Origin: Okapia johnstoni
Lineage: Eukaryota; Chordata; Mammalia; Artiodactyla; Giraffidae
NCBI GenBank assembly: GCA_024291935.2
Contig: CM044310.1
Span: forward strand, 84,008,713-84,072,712
Direction of reading: 5' to 3'
DNA length: 64,000 nt
The stretch's first letter is position 1. Each line of letters begins with the position of its first letter. This document shows, in pieces, positions 46,818 through 57,880 of this stretch. A program made the translations under genes and the position numbers. A model generated the notes under the pieces. It worked only from the letters and a program-made list of their open reading frames with translations, did not search any database and was not told where the DNA came from.

Positions 46818-47000
46818 AAATGTCTCGTCAAATGCCTCCTATAATACTGTTCCTGGTCTAGCTTGCTATGTGTTTTTTACCCAGCCCTCCACACTGGGAT
46901 CTCCCCCAAGGACAGGGGTGATGTTTAACCCCTCCCTGTATCTTCAATGCTGCACACGAAAGCTGGCACTGAGTCAATGTTGTATATATAAAATTCACAT
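46818..47000 (+). repeat. Copy 2 of the diverged local direct repeat
   Basis: Partner of 46235-46412, about 580 bp downstream in the same orientation. It has one extra ~12-bp segment (GATCTCCCCCAAG area). Divergence looks like 20-25 percent by eye, so the duplication, if it is one, is old; two separate L2 insertions are the alternative. Confidence 0.7.
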
Positions 47001-47887
47001 TGAATTAGGTGTAGAGTGTCCTATTTTCCAGCCCTGTTGCAGATTTTCATACACTTGAATATTCTCTGGTTTCTACCCTGGAACGTTTGTTCCCTCATCA
47101 CTAGTCACGGTGTTGACAAGATGGGCCGTTTTAAGGACTACCTACTGCCACCTTTCTCCCTTCTACAATCTAGTTATGTAAGGATGACCTTGAGACATTT
47201 TTACGCTCAACTACCTCAAATGACCACTAGAGGGAAGCAGAGAACACAATGATGGCACAATGACCATTTTGTCCAGCCTTTGTCTTCAGCTCTCCAAATC
47301 CCTCCTCACTCTAGCCTTCATCCTTTTGTTAACTTTGGTTTGATGGGGTGGGGGTGGGGGTGCTAGTTTCAGTATGGGACAGACTGCTTTGTTTCAGAAC
47401 AAAGAAAAACATTCCTTTCTTCTAATGAAATTCCCAGGAAAAAATAATTTCATAGAGGAGATAAATTACTCAAAGTTTACAAGACACATCTTTTTAAATG
47501 TTAATATGGGTTTTCCCTTCAAAAAGATTTTTAAAAATCTTATGTATCTGTATTAGGCTACAGCCTTTAGTTCTGAGGGCCTTTCCCGTAAGATCTTTAA
47601 CTGAACCGTTCTATCATTGCCCCTTCCAACCTCCATTCTTCTTCTGATCCAAAATCCAGTCTGGGAAAAAGCTCCCACTGGAAGGATAATTAAAGTAGAT
47701 GAACAAGTCCTTCAGTCTCAGTTAATCCCAGTAAGCCTAATTCAGCTTCTATAGATGGAGGGATAAGTATGTCCTCCCATCAGAGTCATCCATAGCTGGA
47801 CTGCAGCCTACACCAATAAATCACTCCCCAGATAAACGCAAGGTCATGGAGACCAGGTTTCTACATAAGTAAGATTTAATTTGGTCT
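47001..47887. other. No recognisable feature
   Basis: A G-rich run GGGGTGGGGGTGGGGGTG lies at 47345-47362, with G-quadruplex potential. No gene seen. Confidence 0.4.
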
Positions 47888-47897
47888 AGGTTTGATC

Positions 47898-48135
47898 TAG
47901 CAGCCTCCCAGTTCACGCTAGTGGTAAAGAATCTGCCTGCTAATGCACAAGACCCAAGAGATGTGGGTTCAATCCCTAAGAGACACGGTTCAATCCCTGC
48001 TTTGAGAAGATCCCTTGAAGAAGGAAATGGCAACCCACTCCAGTATTCTTGCCTAGAAAATTCCATGGACAGAGGAGCCTAGCGGGCTACAGTCAATGGG
48101 GTCACAAAGAGTTGGACACAACTGAGCATGTGCAT

Positions 48136-48173
<38 letters not shown>
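47898..48173 (+). mobile_element. BovA2 SINE ending in a (CA)n microsatellite, 10-bp TSD
   Basis: Head CTCCCAGTTCACGCTAGTGG, duplicated GGTTCAATCCCT word (47967-47978 and 47989-48000), tail AACTGAGCATGTGCATGCA and then 17 CA units (48137-48170). AGGTTTGATC flanks at 47888-47897 and 48174-48183. The microsatellite lies inside the TSDs, so it grew from the SINE tail. Confidence 0.95.
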
Positions 48174-48174
<1 letters not shown>

Positions 48175-48344
48175 GGTTTGATCCAATTGCACAAGTCAAG
48201 GAATAACTGCCAAAAAAAAAAAGGCCACTCAGAACTAAATTTCAAGAAGAACCAACACCCTGAATCTTTGCCTCCATGCAAAATTTTTCTTCAAGCTCCA
48301 GGAAAGTGCCTGTATTTTGACATGCAAATCAGAAGAGTCTTTTA

Positions 48345-48800
48345 AAATAAAAATATAGCAACAACTATTAAAATGAATGCTTCCATTTCTAGAAATTAGG
48401 ATAATCACTGAAGCATTATTTGTTATAGCAGATAATTGGAAACAATCTAAATTATCGATAAGGTATTCTTTAGATATATTTTAGTACATTCATACTATGA
48501 AATACCATACAACTAAATAAAAGACAGTGTGTGATATATCTATAATTAATGAAAGGAAAGAATGGCTAAAAAATATTATGAGCAGTATACTAAAACACTA
48601 AAAATATGCTATTTTGAGTTTTAAAAATTGTAAGTGTATTATGCAAATGATTATGAATATAGCCTATATTCACAAGGGCTGGAAGGGTTTACAACTGGTT
48701 CTGGGGGAGCACTGTGGATCTGGGAGAGGAGTAAGAAAGTGGACATTTCACCGAACTCTCTTATAACTTGCACAGTAACTTTACGTATAAAAATTTGCTT
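48345..48800 (+). mobile_element. Old L1M-type ORF2 end and 3' UTR
   Basis: AGCAGATAATTGGAAACAATCT, ATTCATACTATGAAATACCA and GGGCTGGAAGGGTTTACAAC follow the order of the L1M 3' end. Heavily decayed. Confidence 0.45.
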
Positions 48801-48960
48801 ATTCAATAGGGCCCAAATTAGCAAAGGTCAGGTGTTTGTTAGCTAAAACTACATTTATTTCAGTCTCTATTTACCACGTGGTCTTCATATCCCAGGGATA
48901 AAATAATAGTTTTTTTCAGTTTTCACTCTTCAGAGATTTTTGGAAACTAATGAAACTCTG

Positions 48961-48987
48961 ACTGAGCGACTGAACTGAACTGAACTG
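48961..48987 (+). mobile_element. 27-bp micro-insertion of BovB/Bov-tA tail, 12-bp TSD
   Basis: The insert is only the terminal tail: ACTGAGCGACTGAACTG plus two more ACTGA-type units. AATGAAACTCTG is duplicated exactly at 48949-48960 and 48988-48999. An insertion this short with a full TSD is an extreme 5' truncation. Confidence 0.93.
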
Positions 48988-50115
48988 AATGAAACTCTGC
49001 TAGCCTGAACAAACACAACACATAAAGCCCTGGAATAGACATCATCCTCAAATGGAGGGTGAACAAACATCCCTTCACTGTTAGCTTTGCCCAAAGACAT
49101 ACATTAAAAATCAAGTTTGGAAGCTGGCAAGAGAACTTAGAATTTTGCTCAATGCCCCCTCATTCACAAATGAAGAAAGGGAGGCCCAGAAAGGCCGTGG
49201 CACTGCTCCAGCCCATAAATGTGCAGTCGAATTCTCTGGCTTCCCAGGCCACCTCAGGGAATGACCGTGTTATTTATCATCTAAAACCAGGATACTTTTG
49301 ACCGTGAAATATAGTGAAAGGTGGCACTATTGTGGGACAACAGCTGTAAACCAGGACAGCCTTGGGCTACGTGGACACATAGTCACTCTACTAACCCCTC
49401 TTCAACTGCACTAAATCCCAAAGGAACATGTCTACGAAGTCTGTACCCCCAACACCACCATCTGCCAGTGCAGGAACTTGAGGAGGATCTTCCTTCCAAC
49501 TCCCCCTTACAGAAGTCATCCTAAGCGCAGTTACTCATTATTTTAGTTCAATATGCATTAACACACATCTTCCTGGCTTTTCAGAAGGAAGAAACCATGT
49601 AGCAAATAATTTAATCATTCCTAGGAGAAATAAAACCAAAATAGGACAAGGATTCTTTACTGTTCTCTCTCTATTGCTCTCAGAGACCTTGCAAGATGAC
49701 ACAGACATCCAGGTCTGGCTTTCCAGCCAGGGTTAGCAGTGAAAATACAGAACATCCTGTTAAATTTGACTTAATCATCCAATATTTGGGATGTACTTAT
49801 AATAAAAAAAAAATTGCACATTTATCTGAGAGTGGCATTTAACTGGATATCCTGTATTTCATCTAACCACTCTGTGACTTAATCTCACCCTGCCTCGCTT
49901 TTCTGAAGGTCCAAACCTTGCCGGACTGCTTGGGCTTTAGGAGCTACTGACTGGTGGCAGGAGGAGAGAAGCCACCAAGCAACATACAGAAAAACTGCAT
50001 GAAATATTTCCTCATACTATTCCAGGAGGCACCCTGGGCTAGTAATCGGACCAAATTTCTCTTTGTCCTTCAACTGCTCAGCAGGAAATAGAGGAGAGAC
50101 GATAAGCGCCAATTT
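48988..50115. other. Mostly single-copy DNA with no supported gene
   Basis: An A-run lies at 49803-49813. Open stretches are below 85 codons and unrecognised. Confidence 0.4.
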
Positions 50116-50119
50116 TGCT

Positions 50120-50960
50120 GGTCGGTCTGTCAGCTAAAGAGGGCATCCTTCCAAACCCCGCAGCCTCCAGCCTCCTCACCTCAGTCTCCCACCACTGCCC
50201 CCCTTCTTTTAGCCTCACCCCTGCCACACCCCAACCATGCACTCCTCGGCTCCCTGAACCACACCACCCACCTGTGGCTTCGTTCAGGCTTTTACACCTT
50301 CCCAGATGCTTTTCTCATCTCAGCCTGACGAAACCCTACTTACCTTTTAAGTCAGCTGCTAGAGCACCTCAACCTACACAGCCCCCCTCTAGCCCCCTCC
50401 CTTGCCTCCTCTTCTTCACATCACTGATACACCTGACATAGCATGTTGTTGTTTTTGTCTCCTTGTTTGTTGCCTGTTTCCCAACTTCCTCACTTCCCCT
50501 GCAAAAATGGAAGATTCATAAGGTCAAGGGCTCTATTGGCCTCAGTGACCATGTCTCCAGTACCTAGAAGAGGGCCTGATGCTGGACTTCTCCGATGGCC
50601 CAGTGGTTAAGAATCTGCCTGCCAATTCAGAGGACACAGGTTCGATCCCTGGTCCGGGAAGATCCCACATGCCGAGGGGCAACTAAACCCGTGTGCCACA
50701 ACTACTGAAGCCCTAGTACACACCCTAGAGCTGGTGCTACTCAACAAGAGAAGTCACTGCAATGAGAAGCCTGCGTACTGCAACTAGAGAGCAGCCCCCA
50801 CTCACCACAACTAGAGAAAGCCTACATGAAGCCATGAAGACCCAGCATGGCCAAAAATTAAAAGGAAAAAAAAAAAGAGTGCCCAGTGCTTATACACAGC
50901 TGGAGAATGAATGGATGGCAAGACACCTCCACTTGGAAGCCACTCCTCACCACCCTCAGA
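50120..50960 (+). mobile_element. L2 LINE 3' end, split by a CHR SINE
   Basis: 50120-50583 carries the pyrimidine-rich L2 end (CTTTTACACCTTCCCAGATG, TTGTCTCCTTGTTTGTTGCC, GGTCAAGGGCTCTATTGGCC). It resumes after the SINE with CCCAGTGCTTATACACAGCTG and AATGAATGGATGG. The 108-codon frame at 50115-50441 is an L2 shadow. Confidence 0.7.
50584..50875 (+). mobile_element. Long CHR-type SINE
   Basis: Head TGGACTTCTCCGATGGCCCA, GGTTCGATCCCTGGTCCGGG, then the repeated CACAACTA units, CAACAAGAGAAGTCACTGCAA, and an AAAAAAAAAA tail. It splits an L2 element; GAGGGCCTGATGC and GAGTGCCCAGTGC may be the decayed TSD. Confidence 0.9.
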
Positions 50961-51100
50961 AAAAATTAATGACTGTCTCCTTTGCAATTCCACAGTCCAC
51001 TAGTCTTCTTCATCTAGGCCTCCATTCAAAATAGTTACTGAGTACCAACCATATACAAAGAATTTATAGCACATTGCATAACTTAGCTATATGCTTATCT

Positions 51101-51259
51101 TGTTGTTGCTGTTGTTCAGTTGCTAAGTTATGTCTGACTCTTTGAGACTCCATGGACTGTAGCATGCCAGGCTTCCCTGTCTTTCACTATCTCCCGGAGT
51201 TTGCTCAAATTCATGTCCATTAAGTCAGTGATGCTTTCTAACCATCTCATCCTCTGTGC
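51101..51259 (-). mobile_element. BovB 3' fragment, antisense, AACAACA tail
   Basis: TGTTGTTGCTGTTGTTCAGT, AGCATGCCAGGCTTCCCTGT, CTCCCGGAGTTTGCTCAAAT to CTCATCCTCTGTG. TGCTTATCT at the left and TGCTTAGCTATCT at the right may be a TSD. Confidence 0.9.
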
Positions 51260-51404
51260 TTAGCTATCTCCACTCTAATGAATAAAATCCTTGAAGAGAG
51301 AGAATGACTTATTCATTTAATGGCCCCAATAATTAGGACAGTGTTGGAGGTGCCATTTAAAAGGTTCATTTAAATGAATATCTAGGGACCTGTAGGAAGG
51401 AAGA

Positions 51405-51675
51405 GGCTTCCCTGGTGGCTCAGTGGTAAAGAATCTACTGGCCAATGCAAGAGAGTTGGGTTCCATCGCTGGATCAGGAAGATCTGCTGGAGAAGGAAAT
51501 GGCAGCCCACACTTAGCAACTAAATAATAGCAACATAATATTAATACTACAACTAGAGAGTAGCTCACCCCCCATGGGTGAGCTTGCTTAGGAAACCCCA
51601 TGGACAGAGGAGCTTGGTGGGCTACAGTCCACCGGGTCACAAAAGACTTGGACGCGACTTAATGACTAAACAACA
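51405..51675 (+). mobile_element. Mosaic Bov-tA SINE with internal foreign segment
   Basis: 51405-51510 is a normal Bov-tA head and middle. 51511-51540 (ACTTAGCAACTAAATAATAG) reads as a SINE tail. 51548-51570 (CTACAACTAGAGAGTAGC) matches the core of CHR SINEs. 51583-51675 then returns to the Bov-tA distal half (CCCCATGGACAGAGGAGCTT ... ACTTAATGACTAAACAACAA). Confidence 0.85.
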
Positions 51676-51949
51676 AGGGAGAGAGACATGATCTGTTTCC
51701 TTATTTTATTTATAATTGAGAGGGCATAATTTAATTGCTTATATAACAGATGTTTACATTTAAACATCTAGTTTGGGTAAGTCTGCAGATAAAGGGGCAG
51801 TTTCATTCTTTGCAGGTAGAGGTGCGCATCGGTGGCCCTTTGCAAGGCTGGCCTGGCTTGTTGAGAGGCGAGTCTGACAGCATGGTGTCCTCTGATGTCA
51901 CAGTGCCTCCCTGGGAATCTGTCCTAAGGGAGGTAAAGGTATAGAGGAG

Positions 51950-52370
51950 GTCCATGCCTTCAGTGTTTATAATAATTTGTGGTTAGAAAAAACACAATCA
52001 GACATCCAATGTGGAACTATGCAGTCATGGAAAATCATTTGTTAGAATATTTAAGAATGTCAAAAGATTTGCAAGGTCTGGTATTAGTTGAAAAGAATGG
52101 CAAAAATGATATTCCCAATATGATTTTGATAAGGAAAAAAGAACACATACACACACTGATAAGTGGATTATACAGCCAAAGTGTTACCAGTACGTAAACT
52201 TGGATGTAGTATTAATATCATGTTGCTGTTGTTTAGTTGCTAAGTCTTATGTGGTATTGATAATGGGAGAGACTGTGCTTTGTTGGAGAGTGAGGGGACA
52301 TGGGTGTCTGGGAACTCTGATTTTCTGCTCAATTTTGCTGTGAACTGAAAAATAAAGTCTATATTAAATG
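51950..52370 (+). mobile_element. Old L1M 3' end
   Basis: GGAACTATGCAGTCATGGAAA and AGTGGATTATACAGCCAAAGTG, then TATTGATAATGGGAGAGACTG follow the L1M 3' end order, interrupted by a 32-bp insertion at 52218. Confidence 0.5.
52218..52249 (-). mobile_element. 32-bp micro-insertion of BovB/Bov-tA tail, 13-bp TSD
   Basis: Insert TCATGTTGCTGTTGTTTAG onward is the reversed AACAACA-type tail. TGTAGTATTAATA (52205-52217) and TGTGGTATTGATA (52250-52262) match at 11 of 13 bases. Confidence 0.85.
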
Positions 52371-53559
52371 TATTACTTTGATAAGAAGAAAGAATATAAC
52401 TAACTAAAAGGAAAAAACAAAACCTGTCTTGAGAATTCGAGAAGATCAAACAAAGCAGGAATGAGTTACTGGAGGACATCAGAGAGAAGTCAGCCATGCT
52501 GACAGGAGGTAGCCTAACACCCAGAGCCTTGAAATCCTGGGTGGACCTGCTTGCTTGTTCCCCTGCCCCTGCCAGTAGAGCAGCCTCATATGTTCCTGCG
52601 AGAAGGGAGAACATGCATCCAGTTGCACACACACAGGCACACCTAAAGGCATGTTTTCTCTTCATCTTCACACACATACCACCTCATTCACCTTCAGAAA
52701 GGAAAAACTATCCTAAAACCCTTCTCCAGATTCCCTGTTAAAAAAACCTAACCGAGGGAATCCTGTGCCTCCCAGAAGCCTTGATCAGGAAAGTACTCTG
52801 GGGGAGTTTCAGGCTTCGTTTTTATGAGCCCATAACACACATTTACTAAGTGTTGAGACTTCGACAGACATTTTTTCTTGGGAGCGGGAGTTGTTTTGAT
52901 GGGATTTGGAAATCATTTTACTACTGAGAATTTGCCCCCTTGAGAGTAACCACTAAAGTTTCAGCTTCTGATCAAAACAAAGTAGTGATGATCAAATTCT
53001 GGGAGCCCCAGAATCAAGTAGAAGACTTATGAACAACCATTAGCTTTAGCGCCTTTAAAGACGCCTTCCTCCCTCCCATGAATACCTGTAATCTTCTTGC
53101 TCCAAATCATGGGCACTGAAACCCTCCAGGGTCAGTTTCCCAGTGGAAATTATTAACAGCCTCCTGACTCAGTCATTCACACTGTCATTGGGAAACACTT
53201 AGAAATGTCATTAAAGGCACTTGGTTCTATAAGAAAGGACTGTGAGGGCTGATTATTCTGGGAAGCAGAGAAGGCATATCCGATAAGTGTTCTCAGAAGG
53301 GTGAGAAAAAATGAGGCATCGAGATAGTACAAAAAGCAAGCATATACAGTAGGTGGACCCCTTGAGAGGTAGTTGTAGACAGAGTTGTTATGTTGTCATC
53401 CTAATTAAAGAATGATGATGAAATCAGGATGGAAGAGACTGAGAATATATGTGATGGGTCCCTAGCTAGCTGCGTGTCCGTGTATGTTTCCTCTGTCCTT
53501 TGTAGAGCTGTTTACTGTCTATAAAATCAGGGTGTTCTGCTGGAAGCAATTGGTTCCTA
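52371..53559. other. Single-copy DNA with no supported gene
   Basis: A 145-codon minus-strand open stretch (52240-52677) spans the L1M end and the micro-insertion, which argues against coding. Nothing else recognised. Confidence 0.4.
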
Positions 53560-53735
53560 AATCCAACTTAGCACCAGCTTTTCAAAAATAAAGTTTCCAA
53601 GATCAGAATGCAAACCTTCTAAATAAGAATTTCTGAGGGTTGAAGTCCTAGGATCTGTATGTTTTTAAAGATCCCCAGGTCTATTGACTTGGACACAGTC
53701 AGTCAACAAAAAACGAGTTTGGGCACTGCTGGTTT
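53560..53735 (+). mobile_element. MER5-type hAT MITE
   Basis: AATAAGAATTTCTGAGGGTTG, CCTAGGATCTGTATGTTTTT and AAAGATCCCCAGGTCTATTG follow MER5A order. Confidence 0.6.
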
Positions 53736-54445
53736 ATATGTATCACTGGCCTTTTCCACTTCTATCATCTCTTAATTCAAAAGAATCAAAGGGATGCCCA
53801 AAGGACCAAGGTGTGTAGAGATGTGATCTTCCAAACCTTTATGGATTTTAAGTGAGGAAATACTGAATATGGCGTGAGTTGATAGACAAGATAGATATTG
53901 TGAGTGCACCATTACAAAGCTTAGATCTAGGGTTCACAGAAAATAAATCCATAGGAGTACAGCAGACTAGAATGTTGCCTTTTCTGTAATATTTACAACA
54001 TACAAAGTCTTTCTTTCAGTTGGTAAAAAATACCTACTTGCACTGGAACTTTGTTTTGTGCATTTAAAAATACAATCATCAGAATTTCAAAATTACCCAG
54101 CTATGTTAATGTCAAATACTTGAGAAAAAGGGATTACCTGAAATTAACATAAAAATACAAAACTTCAGTCCATAATCAACACCTCTGAACAAAGTTATTC
54201 AGATTAGTCATTCTCATTCAAGATGATATCACAATAAGGATTCTGAGAGAGCCTCTGAATGTCACCCTGAATAATTCTATTCAAGGGGGAATTTTGCATG
54301 AATATAGAAGCTACCACCATAAGCAACTGAAAACTGAGAATTAACTTAATGGTATTAAATGCAGCACAAATCTTCAAGAAAGACTTGATTGGTCCCAGGG
54401 ATTACATGCCATGTAGGCAGTGAGGAGACTGACAGTGATCTTGCC

Positions 54446-54614
54446 ATCGTCTGCCAGGTTCCTTTGTCCATGGGATTCTCTAGGCAAGAATACTGGAGTG
54501 GATTGCCATGCCCTCCTCCAGGGAATCTTCCCAACCCAGGGATCAAACCCATGTCTCTTACATCTCTTGTATTGGCAGGCAAGTTCTTAACCACTAGTGC
54601 CACGTGGGAAGCAC
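54446..54614 (-). mobile_element. Bov-tA SINE, 3'-tail-less, antisense, 8-bp TSD
   Basis: Starts at CTGCCAGGTTCCTTTGTCCA, so the BovB-like tail is absent, and ends at the head (CACTAGTGCCACGTGGGAAGC). ATCTTGCC at 54438-54445 and 54615-54622 suggests it inserted in this form. Confidence 0.88.
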
Positions 54615-54792
54615 ATCTTGCCTGAAGGGCCCTCATCCTGGCCATGTTTAGTCACTGCATATTCCAGCTCATTGCCCTTGAAACTTTGGTGGCAGAGAAC
54701 TTAACATGTTTTTTGCAGTTTGTCCTCAAAGGGGAAACAAAGTTAACTCTCCTTCAGAAACCATTACACTGTAGAGGGGATATGCTCTACTG

Positions 54793-54812
54793 AAAAAAAA
54801 AAAAAAAAAAAA
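54793..54812 (+). repeat. (A)20 homopolymer
   Basis: Twenty uninterrupted A, with no recognisable retroelement body before it. Confidence 0.9.
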
Positions 54813-55552
54813 CAAGGTTGATATACTGACCACATCCCAAGCAAGGACACAGGCTGAAACTATTATCATGCTTTCAGGATTGAGAACATCATTTTGGATC
54901 TTTGGAATAGCTCTTCTGGCTGGGTTTCTTGTGTGTAAATGCGACTCACTTATGTTAAATCTCTGTCTTGTTTGTCCACTCTGTGCAACAAGATAAATAA
55001 GGAATGCTCAAATGTATCTACTCTTGGAAGTAGGGGAAGTCATCCTTGGAAAAAAAGGAATACTGGACAACTGAATTGGTGTTTTTAGTGTCTAACTTGA
55101 TGACTGTATTCAGATATTAATTAATTCATAATATAATTCATAATTATTCATAATATTTCTTGGTCATCTCCAATCTCCTTCTAGGTTACCAACTTGACAT
55201 TGTACAAAAGCATAAGAGAAATAGACAAGTAAATAAATAAGGTGATTTTAAATAGCTATAAGTTCTGCAAAGAAAACAAATAGGAGACATTGAAGACTGT
55301 GGCTGGGAAAGGACTACTTCAGAGAGATGGTCAAAAAAACTCTCTCTAGAGATACTGAAAAACCCTCCGGAAATCAATGTTTCCCTCAAGACCCAGTGTT
55401 GAAAAATACACAGAATCCACTGATGCCCACCCTTATATACAAGCTATATGGTCTCACCAAAAAAACAACCAAAACTGGTTAAATCAGGACTTTGACAGAA
55501 ATATAGAATATATTCATTTGGAGACTAGTTGAAAACTAATCAATAATTATGA
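54813..55552. other. AT-rich DNA, no supported gene
   Basis: Contains a local repeat of ATAATTCATA words at 55130-55155. No exon or named transposon. Confidence 0.4.
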
Positions 55553-56894
55553 GAACTGGAAAAGGTCAGTCTTCTTTCCAATCCCAAAGAAGGGCAATGC
55601 CAAAGAATGTTCAAACTACCACACAATTGCTCTCATCTCACATGCTAGCAAAGTAATGTTCAAAATTCACCAAGCCAGGCTTCAACAGTACATGAGCTGT
55701 GAACTTCCAGATGCTCAAGCTGGATTTAGAGAAGGCAGAGGAACCAAAGATCAAATTGCCAACATCTGCTGGATCATAGAAACAGTAAGAGAATTCCAGA
55801 AAAACATCTACTTCTGCTTTATTGATTATGCCAAAGCCTTTGACTGTGTAGATCACAACAAACTGTGGAAAATTCTTCAAGAGATGGGAATACCAGACCA
55901 CCCGACCTGCCTTCTGAGAAATCTGTATGCAGGTTAGGAAGTAACAGTTAGAACTGAACATGGAAAAACAGACTAGTTCCAAATCTGGAAAGAAGTATGT
56001 CAAGGCTGTATATTGTCACCCTTCTTATTTAACTTATATGCAGAGTACATCATGCGAAATGCTGGACTGGATGAAGCACAAGCTGGATTCAACACTGCTA
56101 GGAGAAATATCAATAACCTCAGATACACAAATGACAACACCCTTATGGCGGAAAGTGAAGAGGAACGGAAGAGCCTCTTGATGAAAGTGAAAGAAGAGAG
56201 TGAAAAATCTGGCTTAAAACTCAACATTCAAAAAATGAAGGCCATGACATCCAGTCCCATCATTTCACGGCAAATAGGTGTGGAAACAACGGAAACAGTG
56301 AGATACTTTCTTTTCTTGGGCTCCAAAATCACTGCAGATGGTGCAGCCATGAAATGAAAAGACGCTTACTCCTTGGAAGAAAAATTATGACCAACCTAGA
56401 TAGCATATTAAAAAGTAGAGATATTACTTTGCCGACAAAGGTCTGTCTAATCAAAGCTATGGTTTTTCCAGTAGTCATGTATGGATGTGAGAATTGGACT
56501 ATAAAGAAAGCTGAGCGCTGAAGAATTAATGCTTTTGAACTATGGTGTTGGAGAAGACTCTTGAGAGTCCCTTGAACTGCAAGGAGATCAAACCAGTCTA
56601 TCCTAAAGGAAATCAGTCCTGAATATTCATTGGAAGGACTGATGCTGAAGCTGAAACTCCAATACTTTGGCCACCTGATGCGAAGAACTGACTCATTTGA
56701 AAAGACCCTGATGCTGGGAAAGATTGAAGGCAGGAGGAGAAAGGGACGACAGAGGATGAGATGGTTGGATGGCATCACCAACTCGATGGACATGAGTTTG
56801 AGTAAACTGCAGGAGTTGGTGATGGACAGGGAAGCCTGGCATGGGGCAGTCCATGGGGTCGCAAAGAGTCAGACACAACTGAACAACTGAACTG
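55553..56894 (+). mobile_element. BovB LINE, 5'-truncated, RT region onward
   Basis: 1.34 kb from the RT domain (GAACTGGAAAAGGTCAGTC) to the tail CAACTGAACAACTGAACTGA. The RT relic keeps FIDYAKAFD (motif A, about 55818) but motif B reads EVCQG instead of GVRQG and motif C reads YTND instead of YADD (about 56125). Stops near 55936, 55976, 56355 and 56521 break the frame. Distal open stretches remain at 55656-55937, 56013-56357 and 56630-56890. TSD not resolved. Confidence 0.93.
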
Positions 56895-57699
56895 AGTCAT
56901 CTAACTAGATACCATATGGAAGATGCAATCCAAACCAAAAAAATCAAATACCGTTGGTTGGTTCTGCCTTTGAGGAATTTTCCATATCTTAGGAAGCATA
57001 TTTCATATAATGTATACCATCTTATTCTCACAATCACTTAGAGAGGTTCTTCAAGAGTCAATTTAAGCCTTTCTTCCAGAGTTTTCTAAGCCATCACAAC
57101 TTCCAGTGACAAGTGGTGTCCAATTCTGAACTGAGATTGTTCTACTCTGACCTCATTTAGTTGATAAAGTCTTGTGCTGTTCTTGACAATATCTGTCCAT
57201 GGTACATTTCAACTGGATTATATGCAACATATAGGCAGCACGGTACCTCCCACCTGGATTCAAAGCAGGTGATAAACTAGAATCTCCATTTTATAGATCA
57301 GAAAACAGAAGCCAACAGAGATAACATGGGTTCCCTGGTGCTCAAACAGGCAAAACCACAACTAGAAGAACATCTCCAGAAAGCCAGCCTCTACTCACTT
57401 CTCAAAATGTCCCATCCCCCCTTTTCCAACCCACCCTTCAGGCATGCTTGGCATTGAGAATTACCAAAGATGTAAAGCCCAAATTAGGAATCAGGTGATC
57501 TAAGCTGGAGCTATGACTCTGTAGTAAATAATTCAGGGAACTTGTTTTGTTCAATCAATATGTATTCATCCAGCACCTACTACATGTGCTCATGAGCACA
57601 CACATATATACACACATTGCTTTAAGCTAGTTAGGAAAAACAAATTTGAATTATTAAACACATTCTATGAACCTGGCACTGTGCTAAGCATTTTATATA
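56895..57699. other. No supported gene; faint MIR remnant
   Basis: 57280-57390 (CTCCATTTTATAGATCAGAAA) looks like a reversed MIR core. 57590-57620 is a short CA/TA-rich stretch. Confidence 0.4.
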
Positions 57700-57880
57700 C
57701 TTTCCATTCATCTCCTTCCTGCTCTCAAATGCCTATGTTTTATGCTCAAATGCCAGCTGTGGGCACCTGGTCCCTTCCTGAGCACCGCAACCAACCTCAC
57801 CACTCTTAGGTCCTATCACTGCCCCCCTCCGTGGTCACCCCCTTCTTCACAGGTCCATGGTGTAATGGCCTGCCTCTTCT
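57700..57880 (+). mobile_element. L2-like fragment
   Basis: CATCTCCTTCCTGCTCTCAAA, GCCAGCTGTGGGCACCTGGT and CCTATCACTGCCCCCCTCCG resemble the pyrimidine-rich L2 end. Confidence 0.4.

Noticed and set aside
50115..50441. 108-codon proline/serine-rich frame
   Set aside because: Lies within an L2 3' end whose pyrimidine-rich text is stop-poor.
52240..52677. 145-codon minus-strand open frame
   Set aside because: Crosses an L1M end and a 32-bp retroelement micro-insertion, so it cannot be an old gene.
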